From NCBI GenBank assembly GCA_964433345.1, contig CAYSQJ010000001.1:186001-250000 (forward strand): DNA of 64,000 nucleotides, given 5' to 3'. The DNA comes from Ga0077527 sp964433345 (GTDB taxonomy: Bacteria; Pseudomonadota; Gammaproteobacteria; Burkholderiales; SG8-41). The number at the start of each line of letters is the position of its first letter. Position 1 is the first letter of the stretch. The translations under genes were made by a program, and so were the position numbers. Positions 47,263-55,440 of this stretch are shown here, piece after piece. The notes beneath the pieces were generated by a model. The model saw only the letters and a program-made list of their open reading frames with translations, had not been told where the DNA came from and did not search any database.

Positions 47263-47556
47263 TTACAGCGGATATTTCGTGATGTCGAGCGATCCGTGAA
47301 AGACGCCGAGGATATCGATGTCTCCATCGTCCTTGACGAGGTAGGCTATTCGGTAATGCCCGTATAGAAGAACCCTGACGGTGCGGGAGGAGGCAAGGTA
47401 GCGATGGCCAATCTCGGGGTATCGGGCGAGGACTTGCGTCCTCTCGTAGATTTCCTGGACAGTGCGTGAGGCAGCGAGTGGATCATCGGCGGCGATGTGC
47501 TCGAAAATGTCTTCGAGCCAACGCAACGCTTCATCGGTCCATGCTATTGCTGCCAT
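47263..47556 (-). CDS. RelE/ParE-family toxin
   Basis: A 97-aa toxin of the RelE/ParE superfamily. It starts IAWTDEALRWLEDIFEHIA and has the core YPEIGHRYL, VRVLLYGHYRIAYLV and DILGVFHGSLD. The fold suggests an mRNA interferase or gyrase inhibitor. It overlaps the antitoxin gene by 13 bases. This is the second such module in the window and is not closely similar to the pair at 20.6-21.2 kb. Confidence 0.87.
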   Translation of the reverse strand: MAAIAWTDEALRWLEDIFEHIAADDPLAASRTVQEIYERTQVLARYPEIGHRYLASSRTVRVLLYGHYRIAYLVKDDGDIDILGVFHGSLDITKYPL

Positions 47557-47729
47557 GCGCGAATGCGCTGCGCCATCTGCTCATTTGAAAGGGTACGCTT
47601 TGCGTCCGAATCGGCGAGACCGCGCTGAACCATGACGTGAAAGGCAAGTTCGCGTACGATTTCCTCGCGCGAACTGTCTTCGGGTTGCCCCTGAATCAGG
47701 CGGGTAAGTTCTTCCTTGACTGTGGACAT
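47544..47729 (-). CDS. Antitoxin of the adjacent RelE/ParE pair
   Basis: A 61-aa acidic protein upstream of and overlapping the toxin. It is helical, beginning STVKEELTRLIQGQPEDSS and ending NEQMAQRIRAWQQ, with little family identity visible. Position, size and overlap support the antitoxin assignment. The ATG at 47729 is preceded by a strong GGGAGG at 8 bases, stronger than for most genes here. Confidence 0.78.
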   Translation of the reverse strand: MSTVKEELTRLIQGQPEDSSREEIVRELAFHVMVQRGLADSDAKRTLSNEQMAQRIRAWQQ

Positions 47730-47765
47730 AATCCGAGCCTCCCAATTAACGCTATCTTGCCACAA

Positions 47766-48464
47766 TCACTTGCTTGTCCGCCGCTCCAGCGGCGCCGCCC
47801 CCGCATGCAGCATCGCATCGCGCTCGGCGAACCACTCCGCGGCATATTCGCAGCCCGCATATTCAGGGAAGTAAGGTCCGCCCAGGGTGTAATGCACCAG
47901 CGCTGCATCGCGGCGCGGGGCGTCGTAGCCGACGAGATGATTCCAGCGTGACGGCAGTTCGCCGATCAGCGCGTCGTCACCCAGCCATTTGAACTGGTGC
48001 AGTTCCAGCCCGGAGGCGCTGTTCACGTATTCCGGTGTCAGTGCCTGGCAGCGCGCGTTGTTGAACAGCATCACGCTGGACCAGTTCTTCTTTTCGTACT
48101 TGCTCTGCGGTTCGTTTAGGAACTTGCGCTCCTCTTTCGGCACATGCTGATGCTTGATGACCATCACCGCGTAGCGGTCATCTCGCAGCGCCCACAGCTT
48201 CGCGATGTCGTCGAGCACCAGCATGTCGCAGTCCATGAAAATCGACCATCCGGCGTAATCGGCAAGCCAGGGCGTCAGGAAGCGGGAGAAGGAGAAATCC
48301 GTCGACTGAAGCGGATGCCGCTCGCGCCGAAACACGCTTTGCAGCTGCGACAGCATCAGCGGCGCGATGGACACCGGCTGTGAGGAGCGCCGGTGGATGC
48401 TGTAGGCCAGCACATTGAAGGCAACCGCTTCGCGGCCGTCAAATCCGATACAGACCTTGATCAT
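47766..48464 (-). CDS. Glycosyltransferase (GT8-like)
   Basis: A 232-aa protein resembling a small family of bacterial GT-A glycosyltransferases. It begins MIKVCIGFDGREAVAFNVL, has the DxD motif in FMDCDMLVLDDI, and ends with HQFKWLGDDALIGELPSRWN and VHYTLGGPYF. The donor and acceptor are unknown. The ATG at 48464 matches the domain start; an upstream open frame has no family resemblance. It is divergent from the prolyl-hydroxylase gene at 48651. Confidence 0.8.
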   Translation of the reverse strand: MIKVCIGFDGREAVAFNVLAYSIHRRSSQPVSIAPLMLSQLQSVFRRERHPLQSTDFSFSRFLTPWLADYAGWSIFMDCDMLVLDDIAKLWALRDDRYAVMVIKHQHVPKEERKFLNEPQSKYEKKNWSSVMLFNNARCQALTPEYVNSASGLELHQFKWLGDDALIGELPSRWNHLVGYDAPRRDAALVHYTLGGPYFPEYAGCEYAAEWFAERDAMLHAGAAPLERRTSK

Positions 48465-48650
48465 GAGAAATGTTTTCGGGAAAGCCCGCGGACAGTGCGG
48501 GGCGGTTTCAAGCTTAGCATGGCTGCAAATGCCTGCCGCGCATCCAAGGCAGCCATCGCCGCGTCGCCGGGACTCGCTGTCGGGAGGGTATATTCCGGTT
48601 TTCTCCGCCGCATCGCGACGGATGTTCACGAGTAATGGAGCGAGGCGCAG

Positions 48651-49628
48651 ATGACCGAGTCGAACGCCGCGGTTGACCGCGCATTCCTGTCCATGGTGCT
48701 GGAACGGCATGGACAGGATGCCGCCGCGCTGCTGGACCTGGGGCTGCGCGTGGTGACCGGCCGCGATGCGCCCTGCTCGCCGGTCAACGGTGCGGCGGTG
48801 ATCGAGCTGGCGGCCGAACGCGGACAGGCACAGGCGCAGCTCTACCTGTCGCGACTGGCGGCACAGGGGCTCACGTCAAGCCCGGGACTTGCTCCCGCCT
48901 TTGAGGCCTTGAACCGCGCCTGCGCTGCGGGTGATGCCAGCGCGCGCGCCGAACTTGAGTTCATGCAGGCCAGCGGCCTCGGCACGCTCGACGACGCCGG
49001 GCGCTGGCTGGACAGTCCCTGCGCGCCCGAGCTTCTCAGCGACAGCCCGCGGGTAATTGCATTTCGCGGACTGATCGATCCCCTGGTCTGCCGGCGCCTG
49101 ATCGAGCTCGCGACCCATCGCCAGGTCGCGGCCGAAATCTATGACCTCGGCTCCGGCAGCATGCGCGCGGACCCGATGCGGACCAACCGGCGCGCACCGT
49201 TTTCACCGCTCGATGTCGAGCTGCTGCTGCAGCTGATCCGCATGCGCATCGCGAAAATAATCGACACGCCGGTCGATACCTTCGAGTTTCCCGAGGTGCT
49301 GCATTACTGCGTGGGTGAGCGCTACAAGCCGCATGTCGATTATTTTCATGTCGCAGTGCCGCGCTTCGCCGAGCATGTGCGCATCCACGGGCAAAGGGCA
49401 AAGACCGCGCTGGTCTACCTCAATGACGACTACGAAGGCGGCGAGACTTCGTTTCCGAAACTCGGTTTTGGTTTCAGGGGCGCGGTGGGCGACGCGCTGG
49501 TCTTTCACAATGTCGACGACAGCGGAGCGGGCGACATGCGCACGCTGCACGAAGGTTCGCCGCCGACTGCGGGAGAGAAATGGCTGCTGTCGCAGTGGAT
49601 TCGCGACCGGCGCCAGACTTTCAGCTGA
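48651..49628 (+). CDS. 2-oxoglutarate/Fe(II) prolyl-4-hydroxylase-like protein
   Basis: A 325-aa protein with an N-terminal Sel1-like helical region (about residues 20-115) and a C-terminal P4H dioxygenase domain (about 140-325). The iron ligands are in PHVDYFHV (HxD) and RTLHEGSPPTAGEKWLLSQW (second His; the following Lys binds 2-oxoglutarate). Bacterial P4Hs hydroxylate proline in translation factors or other proteins. No signal peptide is seen. It may belong with the surrounding TPR and glycosyltransferase genes, but operon linkage is not shown. Confidence 0.88.
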   Translation: MTESNAAVDRAFLSMVLERHGQDAAALLDLGLRVVTGRDAPCSPVNGAAVIELAAERGQAQAQLYLSRLAAQGLTSSPGLAPAFEALNRACAAGDASARAELEFMQASGLGTLDDAGRWLDSPCAPELLSDSPRVIAFRGLIDPLVCRRLIELATHRQVAAEIYDLGSGSMRADPMRTNRRAPFSPLDVELLLQLIRMRIAKIIDTPVDTFEFPEVLHYCVGERYKPHVDYFHVAVPRFAEHVRIHGQRAKTALVYLNDDYEGGETSFPKLGFGFRGAVGDALVFHNVDDSGAGDMRTLHEGSPPTAGEKWLLSQWIRDRRQTFS

Positions 49629-49644
49629 ATTCAGCGGTGGCGGA

Positions 49645-50136
49645 TCACCACAGCGGCAAACCCTGCTGCATCCTGTCTGCGACATCCTGCTGGAATTCGG
49701 GCGGGCCGAAGGCGTGGGCGGCCTGGCGATTGCTGAACTTGCCGTTTTCGACGAGTTGTTCCGAGTAGACCAGCACGCGCCGGTTCTTCATCGCGAAATC
49801 CTGCAGCCAGTTGAGCGCCCGCGGCGGAATGCGCCGTCCGACGGGCACCGCCACATCCAGCGGCAGGCCGCGCCACTGACTCTGGTCGAACAAGACCACT
49901 ACCCTGGCGTTGTTCGGCTTCATCCAGTCGGGCAAAGGGCTGCCGTCCATGCGCCAGCCGCAGACAAAGTGCACGCAGGGATCCTCGGGGCGGTTGGCGT
50001 AGTCGTCGCATCCGCTGCCGGTGCTGTGATGGCAGGGACGCCCCGGGTAGACCGGTTTGCCTTCGACCTGGATCTGCAGCCAGCCGTCGCAGCAGGCGGT
50101 GCAGGGCTGGCATTCTCGGGGTTGGATCTTGCTCAA
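49645..50136 (-). CDS. YkgJ-family cysteine cluster protein
   Basis: A 163-aa protein with the Cys cluster CQPCTACCDGW, then GRPCHHSTGSGCDDYANRPE and CVHFVCGW, which fits the YkgJ/zinc- or iron-chelating family. The function is unknown. No ATG is well placed; a TTG at 50136 (SKIQPRECQPC) is the closest start to the conserved motif and is uncertain. It lies downstream of, and in the same direction as, the TPR gene. Confidence 0.75.
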   Translation of the reverse strand: MSKIQPRECQPCTACCDGWLQIQVEGKPVYPGRPCHHSTGSGCDDYANRPEDPCVHFVCGWRMDGSPLPDWMKPNNARVVVLFDQSQWRGLPLDVAVPVGRRIPPRALNWLQDFAMKNRRVLVYSEQLVENGKFSNRQAAHAFGPPEFQQDVADRMQQGLPLW

Positions 50137-50212
50137 GGGCTGCGGGCTCTGAAAGTCGGAATGGATCGGAAAGCTTGGGAAAAACTCGGGCGATGCGTCG
50201 TCTGTTGCCTGT

Positions 50213-52183
50213 TCATGTACCCGGAATGCCCAAGTCGTCGCCCAATTGTGCCAGCGCCGGGCCCCAGCGGCCATCCAGGGTTTGCCGGTAGATGCGGAAA
50301 CCCGGGAACCATGGTGATTCGCTGCCGCCATGCATCCAGCGCCACTCCGCGGGATTCGGCACCAGCACCCGTGCCGGCCTGCCGCAGCCGGCGCGCAGGT
50401 GCATATTGGTGTTGCTGACGCCGACATAGTCGTCGATCAGCGCCAGCAGCGCGAGCAGGGTTTCGAGATCCTCGTTCAGCGCACTGAGGCCGACAACCTT
50501 GCGTCCCGCCGCCGTGGACAGCGCCGCGGTTTCCTCCGGCAGCGGATGGCGCTGCAGCGACAGCAGAGTGCCGGGCGCGCCGCGCAGCGCGGTGCCGAGT
50601 TCGGCGAGCGGCACCGATTTTTCCAGCACCCAGTGCGAGCCGCGTTGTTCCCGCGCGGCGATGCCCCCGCGCCAGGTGATGCCGATGTGCGGCGCCGGCC
50701 CCGCTTCCTGCAGGATCGCGCGCGCGCGCGCCAGCGCATCGTCCAGCGGCGGGATGCGCAGCGGTGGCGCCGGCTGTGGCCAATAAACGCGTATCCACGC
50801 CGCGTAGTCGCGCAGCGCATCCGCCTGTGCGGTGGGCAGACCGGGGCAGGGACAGGCATCCGCCGCCGACAGCGCGCCCGGCAAATCACCGCAGAGCATC
50901 TGCAGTCCTTCCGTCGCAGGCCTGGCCTCGTCGTGGATGACGACCTCATCGGCGATTCCGGAGCGTGCCACCAAGGCGGCGATCTTGGCCGACGCGCGAA
51001 CGCTTACACGGGCGCCGAGGTTGCGCAACTGATCGGCGTGGCGCAGGAAAAACAGCTCGTCGCCTATGCCCTGCTCCGGCCACAGCGTGATGTGGCATCC
51101 GCGGAGGTCTTCCGGCAGCGTCTGCTGCAACTGAAGTTCAGGCCGCGCGGCATCGATGTCGATGAAAGCCTGGCGCCCGCGGTAGTGATGCCAGCCATCA
51201 ACCAGCCGGCCCTGGGCGAGATCGATGGCACTGCGCAGTTGCCGCAGCGCCCTGTCGCCAGGCGCCAGCTGCTCGGCGCGTGCCAGCTGGCGCAGGCTTG
51301 CCTGCAGCTGTCCGCACTCCGCGAGTGCGCCGCCGAAATTCCTGATGTCGCTCGCGCTGTCCGGCGCAAGTTCCGCTGCGCGGCTGAAGGCGCACAGTGC
51401 GCCTGCGGTATTGCCGCGGAAACCGCGCGCAGCACCGAGAAAGCGATGGCCCTCCGGCAATGCGGCTGCGATCGCGATCAATTCGAGGCATTCGGCCTCG
51501 GCTTCCGCGTTGCGTCCGTCGTCGATCAGCGCCGATACCAGGTTCAGCCGCGGCGCCGGTGACTGCGGTTCCAGGCGCATGCAGGCGCGATAGCTGGCGC
51601 AGGCTTCCTCGAAACGGAACTGGCGATGCAGTGCGCTGCCGAGGCTTTGCAGGATTTGCGCATCCTCAGGCGCGAGCTTGAGGGCTGCGCGCAACACCGC
51701 TTCGGCTTCGGCGGAGCGTCCCAGTTCGAGCAGCACATTGCCGAGGTTCAGCTGGATGTCGGGTTCACCGGGATGACGGCGTGACAGCGCACGCAGCACG
51801 CTCTCTGCTTCCACCGACTTGCCCTGCTGGATCAATACCAGCGCCGCATTCTGCGTGTACGGCCAGTGGCGTGGCGCGAGACGGCTCGCGCGCTGATAGC
51901 TTTTGTGTGCGTCGTCGAGACGATGCGCCGCGGTGTAGGCCTGCGCGAGATGAGCCAGCCAGTGCGGATTGCGTTTGTCCATTGCTGCGGCCTGTTCCAG
52001 CGCGGCAATGGCATCGGCCGGCTTTTCCGACTGCAGCAGGGCAATGCCCAGCATCGCCTGTGCTGCGCCATCGCGGCCGGGCGACAGCGCGAGCGCGCTG
52101 CGGCAGTGGTCCGCTGCCACTGCCCACTCGCCGCGCCGCAGTGCCGCTTCCGCGGCACCCAGCAATTGATCGCGCATGGTCAT
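50213..52183 (-). CDS. TPR protein with glycosyltransferase-like C-terminal domain
   Basis: A 656-aa protein. The first about 340 residues are eight to nine tetratricopeptide repeats (for example PHWLAHLAQAYTAAHRLDDA and PDIQLNLGNVLLELGRSAEA). The C-terminal half resembles a GT9/GT41-like fold, with ITLWPEQGIGDELFFLRHAD, the late LLALLALIDDYVGVSNTNMH and LVPNPAEWRW. It may add sugars to a surface protein, but the substrate is not inferable. Three clustered starts exist (TTG 52186, ATG 52183, ATG 52177); the second is used. AT-element copy F lies just upstream. Confidence 0.83.
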   Translation of the reverse strand: MTMRDQLLGAAEAALRRGEWAVAADHCRSALALSPGRDGAAQAMLGIALLQSEKPADAIAALEQAAAMDKRNPHWLAHLAQAYTAAHRLDDAHKSYQRASRLAPRHWPYTQNAALVLIQQGKSVEAESVLRALSRRHPGEPDIQLNLGNVLLELGRSAEAEAVLRAALKLAPEDAQILQSLGSALHRQFRFEEACASYRACMRLEPQSPAPRLNLVSALIDDGRNAEAEAECLELIAIAAALPEGHRFLGAARGFRGNTAGALCAFSRAAELAPDSASDIRNFGGALAECGQLQASLRQLARAEQLAPGDRALRQLRSAIDLAQGRLVDGWHHYRGRQAFIDIDAARPELQLQQTLPEDLRGCHITLWPEQGIGDELFFLRHADQLRNLGARVSVRASAKIAALVARSGIADEVVIHDEARPATEGLQMLCGDLPGALSAADACPCPGLPTAQADALRDYAAWIRVYWPQPAPPLRIPPLDDALARARAILQEAGPAPHIGITWRGGIAAREQRGSHWVLEKSVPLAELGTALRGAPGTLLSLQRHPLPEETAALSTAAGRKVVGLSALNEDLETLLALLALIDDYVGVSNTNMHLRAGCGRPARVLVPNPAEWRWMHGGSESPWFPGFRIYRQTLDGRWGPALAQLGDDLGIPGT

Positions 52184-52581
52184 CAATCGTAACTCATTGT
52201 TTTTATTGATTTTTTTAAATACCGTTCAATTATAGCGCAGAGCATGAAATTCATGCTCCAAACCGATGATTTACAGACAAATTTTATTTGCTCGACTTTT
52301 GTCACATATTTGCGACAAATGGGCGATTCGGGCATCGTTGGGCCGGCATTTTGTCACTGTTAATTTACTGATTTAACATAGTAATTTACTATTTTACGAC
52401 ATGTTGTAAGTACGCAACGTACAGAGGGTCAAGCAGTTTATTTTTTGTGACTTTTTCTTTTGTCACAACAGGCCTTCCACCACAATTGCGCCGTGTCCAT
52501 GTTTAGCAGGACGCGTGGCGCTCCAGGACTTACGCGATACGCAGGTTCAGAGCGACTTTCAAATCTAGAGGAGATTCACAC
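52184..52581. promoter_or_regulatory. 398-bp divergent control region before porin 1
   Basis: No gene fits here. It holds AT-element copy F, three copies of TTTTGTCAC (52297, 52349, 52458), inverted repeats at 52299-52318 (TTGTCAC...GCGACAA) and 52445-52468 (TTGTGAC...GTCACAA), and an operator-like ATGTTGT...GCAACGT at 52401-52420. A likely porin -10 (CACAAT, 52481-52486) overlaps the downstream end. The last 98 bases are a leader shared with porin 2. A strong AGAGGAG precedes the porin ATG. Confidence 0.6.
52190..52220 (+). repeat. AT-rich dispersed element, copy F
   Basis: TAACTCATTGTTTTTATTG, then a run of T and AAAT. It begins 4 bases upstream of the TPR gene ATG and is thus likely in its 5' untranslated or promoter region. 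Confidence 0.8.
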
Positions 52582-53715
52582 ATGCAGAAGAAACTGATTG
52601 CAGTGGCAGTCGCTGGTGCGCTTGCCGCCCCGGCCGCCGCGCTGGCGCAGAGCACCGTGCAGATCTACGGCACGGCCTACATGGAATGGGGTTTCATCAA
52701 CCAGGGCCCGGACAACACCGCGGCGCCGTTTGATCCGGCCAATGCCGACGTGCTGCAGGCGCCGGGTTCGGCAGTGGGTTTCAAGGGCGAAGAGAAGCTG
52801 GGCGGCGGCATGTCGGCCTGGTTCCAGTGCGAGTCCTCGGCGGACCTGCGCGGCGTCAACCAGGACGGCTTCTGCTCGCGCAACAGCGCGGTAGGCCTGA
52901 AGGGCAGCTTCGGTAACGTGTTCATCGGCATCTGGGATACCCCGTTCAAGCGCAGCCGCGTCGGCAACACCGGCGCCCGCGATACGGGCGTGTTCGGCAC
53001 GGGCCACCTGCTCTACGGTGCCTCGACCTCGACCACCGACGGCGCGAGCCCCGGCATCCACTCCCGCCGCCAGCGCAACTCGGTCAACTACGACACCCCG
53101 GTGTTCGGCGGCTTCCAGGGCATGCTGTCCATGTCCTCGACCAACGCCTCGACCAACATCGCGCAGAACGCGGCGAACGCCAAGGAGCGCACGATCTCGG
53201 TCGCCGGTGTGTATCGCAGCGGTCCGTTGGCTGTCGGCGCGGGCTACACGGAGAACACCAAGGCCTACAACGCCGGTGCATTCGCCGGTGACGAAGACGC
53301 CTGGCACATCAACGCTTCGTACCAGCTCGGCAGCGTGAAGCTGGGTGGTGCGTACACCAAGAGCGACGCGGACACCGCCGCTGCTGCCAACGCAGAAGTC
53401 ACCGCCTGGCACCTCGGCGCCGAGTGGAAAGTCCAAGGCCCGCATAACGTGCACTTTGGCTACACCCATGTCGGCGACATGAAGGGCACGCCGGGCGCAG
53501 CCATGGGCACCCGCCCCGTGGTGGCCACCGACAGCGGCGCGAAGCTGTGGCAGGTCAAGTATGTGCACAACCTGTCCAAGCGCACCAATGCCGGCCTCGG
53601 TTACACCCACCTGAAGAACGACCGCAACGCCAACTACAATCTGGGCGGTCTGGGTTCGCGCAACGTCGGCTCGAAGAACAAAGGCTTCGTGGTCAACGTC
53701 GAGCACCGCTTCTAA
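52582..53715 (+). CDS. Gram-negative porin 1
   Basis: A 377-aa outer-membrane porin precursor of the betaproteobacterial trimeric type. The signal peptide is MQKKLIAVAVAGALAAPAAA with cleavage before QSTVQIYG. The mature chain starts with a typical first beta strand and holds the conserved VGFKGEEKLGGGMSAWFQCE and SRNSAVGLKGSFGNVFIG. It ends with Phe (VNVEHRF), as outer-membrane proteins do. It lets small hydrophilic solutes through. AGAGGAG lies 8 bases before the ATG. The neighbour at 54212 is a close duplicate. Confidence 0.96.
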   Translation: MQKKLIAVAVAGALAAPAAALAQSTVQIYGTAYMEWGFINQGPDNTAAPFDPANADVLQAPGSAVGFKGEEKLGGGMSAWFQCESSADLRGVNQDGFCSRNSAVGLKGSFGNVFIGIWDTPFKRSRVGNTGARDTGVFGTGHLLYGASTSTTDGASPGIHSRRQRNSVNYDTPVFGGFQGMLSMSSTNASTNIAQNAANAKERTISVAGVYRSGPLAVGAGYTENTKAYNAGAFAGDEDAWHINASYQLGSVKLGGAYTKSDADTAAAANAEVTAWHLGAEWKVQGPHNVHFGYTHVGDMKGTPGAAMGTRPVVATDSGAKLWQVKYVHNLSKRTNAGLGYTHLKNDRNANYNLGGLGSRNVGSKNKGFVVNVEHRF

Positions 53716-53729
53716 GCGACACGCAACAC

Positions 53730-53780
53730 TTTCCGCGCAAGCGGAAACTCGAAACGGGCGCTTCGGCGCCCGTTTTTTTT
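53730..53780 (+). terminator. Double-hairpin terminator after porin 1
   Basis: Two stems: TTTCCGC against GCGGAAA with a GCAA loop, then ACGGGCGC against GCGCCCGT with a TTCG loop, followed by eight T. It is repeated almost exactly after porin 2. Confidence 0.93.
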
Positions 53781-53918
53781 ATGCGTGCGATGGGCAAAGG
53801 CCGGAGTGTGCACATATCAGTCCGGGCGCTTCATCACGGCACATCGTCGTGACCGCCATGCGCCGGGCTACCGGACCCAGTCAGCGATTAAAGCTGATCA
53901 CTTGCGCCGGTAAAATCA

Positions 53919-53948
53919 TAAGCCATTGTTTTTATTGATAATTTTATT
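53919..53948 (+). repeat. AT-rich dispersed element, copy G
   Basis: TAAGCCATTGTTTTTATTG, then ATAATTTTATT. It lies about 290 bases upstream of porin 2, at a distance from the start comparable to that of copy F from porin 1 (about 390). Confidence 0.78.
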
Positions 53949-54211
53949 GAATCTGCACAAATAATTGACTGGTGCTTGAGTAATCCACTCCAACCCACTG
54001 ATTTATTGGCAGAAAGCCCTCGGCCCCTTATGTTGCAAATGCGCAACATATAGACAACCAGAATTGCCTATTTTTTGTGCCTTTGCTTTGAGTGCGTCCT
54101 ATGGTCAAACATAATTGCGCCGTGTCCATGTTTTAAGCAGGACGCGTGGCGCTCCAGGACTTCCGCGATTTGCAGGTTCGGGCGACTTTCACAACTAGAG
54201 GAGATTCACAC

Positions 54212-55375
54212 ATGCAGAAGAAACTGATTGCAGTGGCAGTTGCCGGCGCGCTCGCCGCCCCGGCCGCCGCGCTGGCGCAGAGCACCGTGCAGATCTACGG
54301 CAATGCGTACATGGAGTATGGTTTCATCAACCAGGGCCCGGACAACACCGCTGCCCCGTTTGATCCGGCGAATCCCGACGTGCTGCAGGCGCCGGGTTCG
54401 GCAGTGGGCTTCAAGGGCGAAGAGAAGCTGGGTGGCGGCATGTCGGCCTGGTTCCAGTGCGAGTCCTCGGCGGACCTGCGCGGCATCAACCAGAACGGCT
54501 TCTGCTCGCGTAACAGCGCGGTGGGCCTGAAGGGCAGCTTCGGTAACTTCTTCGTCGGCATCTGGGATACCCCGTTCAAGCGTACCCGCGTCGGCAACGT
54601 TGGCGCCCGCGACACCGGCGCCTTCGGTACCGGTCACCTGCTCTACGGTGCGTCGACCTCGACCACCGACGGCGCAAGCCCCGGCATTTTCTCCCGTCGT
54701 CAGCGCAACTCGATCAACTACGATACCCCTCGCTTCGGTGGCTTCCAGGGCATGATCTCCATGTCCTCGACCAACGCCTCGACCGGTCTTGCAGCAAATG
54801 CAAGTAACGCTAAGGAGCGTACGGTTTCGGTGGGTGGTCTGTATCGCAGCGGCCCGCTGGCCATCGGCGTTGGCTACACCGAGAACAGCAAAGCCTACAA
54901 CAACGTAGTCACCGGCTGGAATGGTGATGAAGACGCTTGGCACATCAACGCGGCCTACCAACTGGGCAGCGTCAAGCTGGGTGGCGCCTACACCAAGCAG
55001 GAATCCGACGTTGCTGCCGGCGCCAGCGCTGAAGTGCAAGCGTGGCACTTGGGTGCCGAGTGGAAAGTGGCCGGCCCGCACAACGTGCACTTCGGTTACA
55101 CCCTTGTTGACGATATGGAAGGCACGGCGACTGCAGCAATGGGCACTCGCCCGGTAGTTGCTGGTGTTGCTGGTGGCCCCGCTGTTGGTGATAGCGGTGC
55201 GAAGCTGTGGCAGATCAAGTATGTGCACAATCTGTCCAAGCGCACCTTCGCTGGTTTTGGTTACGTTCATCTGAAGAACGACCGCAATGCCAACTACAAT
55301 CTGGGCGGCTTTGGCTCCCGGAACGTGGGCTCGAAGAACAAGGGCTTTGTGTTCAACGTCGGACACCGCTTCTAA
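54212..55375 (+). CDS. Gram-negative porin 2
   Basis: A 387-aa porin precursor nearly identical to porin 1 in its signal peptide and first 150 residues. It is more divergent in the loop regions (for example NNVVTGWNGDEDAWHIN and the inserted VAGVAGGPAVGDSG stretch). It ends VGHRF with the terminal Phe. Differences concentrated in predicted surface loops suggest divergence of pore properties or surface exposure. It shares the leader and Shine-Dalgarno AGAGGAG with porin 1 but has different upstream regulatory motifs. Confidence 0.96.
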   Translation: MQKKLIAVAVAGALAAPAAALAQSTVQIYGNAYMEYGFINQGPDNTAAPFDPANPDVLQAPGSAVGFKGEEKLGGGMSAWFQCESSADLRGINQNGFCSRNSAVGLKGSFGNFFVGIWDTPFKRTRVGNVGARDTGAFGTGHLLYGASTSTTDGASPGIFSRRQRNSINYDTPRFGGFQGMISMSSTNASTGLAANASNAKERTVSVGGLYRSGPLAIGVGYTENSKAYNNVVTGWNGDEDAWHINAAYQLGSVKLGGAYTKQESDVAAGASAEVQAWHLGAEWKVAGPHNVHFGYTLVDDMEGTATAAMGTRPVVAGVAGGPAVGDSGAKLWQIKYVHNLSKRTFAGFGYVHLKNDRNANYNLGGFGSRNVGSKNKGFVFNVGHRF

Positions 55376-55390
55376 GCATCAGGCATTACC

Positions 55391-55440
55391 TTCCGCGCAA
55401 GCGGAAACTCGAAACGGGCGCTTCGGCGCCCGTTTTTTTA
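55391..55440 (+). terminator. Double-hairpin terminator after porin 2
   Basis: The same two stems as after porin 1, with a run of seven T. The T run touches the TAA stop of the convergent OGT-like gene (55438-55440), so it may terminate both directions. Confidence 0.92.

Larger units (their letters stand above)
53716..54211 (+). promoter_or_regulatory. 496-bp region between the porins with the porin 2 promoter
   Basis: It contains the porin 1 terminator, AT-element copy G, a perfect operator-like inverted repeat ATGTTGC-N6-GCAACAT (54030-54049), a likely promoter (TTGAGT 54088-54093, 16-base spacer, CATAAT 54110-54115) and the leader shared with porin 1. The TTTTGTCAC motifs found before porin 1 are absent. 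No gene was seen. Confidence 0.6.
52484..55440 (+). repeat. Tandem duplication of leader, porin gene and terminator
   Basis: The unit at 52484-53780 recurs at 54113-55440: the same about 98-base leader, a highly similar porin gene and an almost identical double-hairpin terminator. The intervening 333 bases are less similar. This shows that a whole transcription unit was duplicated. Confidence 0.9.

Noticed and set aside
49390..49412. GGGCAAAGGGCAAA in the prolyl-hydroxylase gene as a heptamer array
   Set aside because: Only two units, and the encoded residues (GQRAKTALVYLND) are those expected for the P4H family, so it is ordinary coding sequence.
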